Shown one piece after another: positions 63,620-64,000 of a stretch of DNA of 64,000 nucleotides. Position 1 is the stretch's first letter. Each line of letters starts with the position of its first letter. This DNA is from Jiangella ureilytica. GTDB taxonomy: Bacteria > Actinomycetota > Actinomycetes > Jiangellales > Jiangellaceae. The position numbers and the translations under genes are program-made. The DNA lies in contig NZ_SMKL01000011.1 in NCBI RefSeq assembly GCF_004348545.1, positions 47,299 to 111,298 of the forward strand, in the 5' to 3' direction. The notes beneath the pieces are model-generated. The model saw only the letters and a program-made list of their open reading frames with translations. It was not told the origin of the DNA and did no database searches.

Positions 63620-63692
63620 CTCCGCCGCCAGGGCTCGAACCTGGACAAAGGGCTTCAAAGGCCCTCGTGCTAACCGATTACACTACGGCGGA
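63620..63692 (-). tRNA. tRNA-Gln (anticodon TTG)
   Basis: A 73-base cloverleaf on the minus strand: acceptor TCCGCCG with CGGCGGA, D arm GTGT...GCAC, anticodon stem AGGGC/GCCCT with loop CTTTGAA (anticodon TTG), T arm CCAGG-TTCGAGC-CCTGG and discriminator G. CCA is not encoded. Confidence 0.96.
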
Positions 63693-63760
63693 AAGTGGGC
63701 GCGCCCGACCGTCACGTCGCCGCCCGCACCCCTCTACGGTATCGCGACGATCACACCGGT

Positions 63761-63832
63761 GGCCGGGGGTCCTAAAGTCGGCCGGGGGTTTGAGGTTGGC
63801 CGGGGGTTTGAGGTTGGCCGGGGTTTGAGGTG
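63761..63832 (+). repeat. Tandem repeat, unit GGCCGGGGGTTTGAGGTT
   Basis: Four consecutive units (19, 18, 18 and 17 bases); the two middle ones are identical and the outer two diverged. Confidence 0.85.
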
Positions 63833-63990
63833 GGCTCCCCGTCCCCCTTGCTGCCCATTCTCTTAACCCCGGCCACCCGCCTCAAGTCCGCGCGCTCTGT
63901 GCTTGCGCGCCGCCGGGGTCGGGGCGCTTGGACTTGACCCGGGCACCCGGGGCCTAAGAACGGGCAGCTATCAGGGGGACGGGGAGACCC
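63832..63990. repeat. Large imperfect inverted repeat
   Basis: Arm 63832-63889 (GGGCTCCCCGTCCCCC...CTCAAGTCC) matches the reverse complement of 63930-63990 with small gaps; the centre is about 40 bases. The arms contain half-copies of the neighbouring tandem unit. Confidence 0.7.
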
Positions 63991-64000
63991 TGGGCACGCC

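Larger units (their letters stand above)
63693..64000. other. Non-coding terminal stretch with repeats
   Basis: 308 bases to the window edge without a gene. It contains an 18-bp tandem repeat and a large imperfect inverted repeat. Confidence 0.6.

Noticed and set aside
63761..63832. Regular repeats considered as a CRISPR array
   Set aside because: The units are directly abutting with no spacers, and no cas genes are present.

Overview
The window is about 70% G+C DNA with GTG/TTG starts, ATGA/GTGA stop-start overlaps between adjacent genes, several probably leaderless transcripts and the housekeeping order tRNA-Gln / glmU / prs / rplY / pth. This points to a high-GC actinobacterium; a Jiangella-like or related lineage is possible, but the genus is an inference.

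Layout. 1-7.6 kb holds unrelated single units: a glutathione-independent formaldehyde dehydrogenase, a TetR regulator divergent from a two-gene DrrAB-type drug exporter, a sortase-anchored LPDTG surface protein and a low-molecular-weight tyrosine phosphatase. 7.9-17.7 kb is a peptidoglycan-recycling island: a RpiR/MurR-type regulator divergent from an eight-function, mostly translationally coupled operon (solute-binding lipoprotein, two permeases, MurQ, AnmK, a GNAT-serine-hydrolase fusion, a double ATPase). It reads as an ABC route for importing muropeptides and turning their amino sugar into GlcNAc-6-phosphate. 17.7-20.9 kb carries a MerR-thioredoxin pair, a methyltransferase, a GH25 lysozyme, a pyridoxamine-phosphate-oxidase-like pseudogene with an internal deletion, and a small membrane protein.

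20.8-59.5 kb is one large cell-surface glycopolymer locus. It contains a phosphoglycosyltransferase initiator, at least six glycosyltransferases, a Wzx flippase, a Wzy-type polymerase/ligase, three Wzz-like proteins without a tyrosine kinase, sugar-nucleotide genes (Gfo/Idh dehydrogenase, epimerase, two DegT aminotransferases, two left-handed-helix acyltransferases, a RmlD-like reductase), a deacetylase, sulfate activation (cysN, cysD, cysQ) and two secreted DUF4082 proteins. Inside it an AMP-forming ligase, a PLP decarboxylase and an acyl carrier protein form a module known from exosortase-type exopolysaccharide loci, here beside a GNAT gene and with no exosortase in view. Eleven runs of six or seven G residues lie just upstream of, or at, gene starts in this locus; no intergenic run this long was found by eye elsewhere in the window. 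They may be a shared post-transcriptional signal.

59.6-63.7 kb is conserved housekeeping (pth, rplY, prs, glmU, tRNA-Gln). The window ends in a non-coding stretch of 18-bp tandem repeats and a large imperfect inverted repeat.
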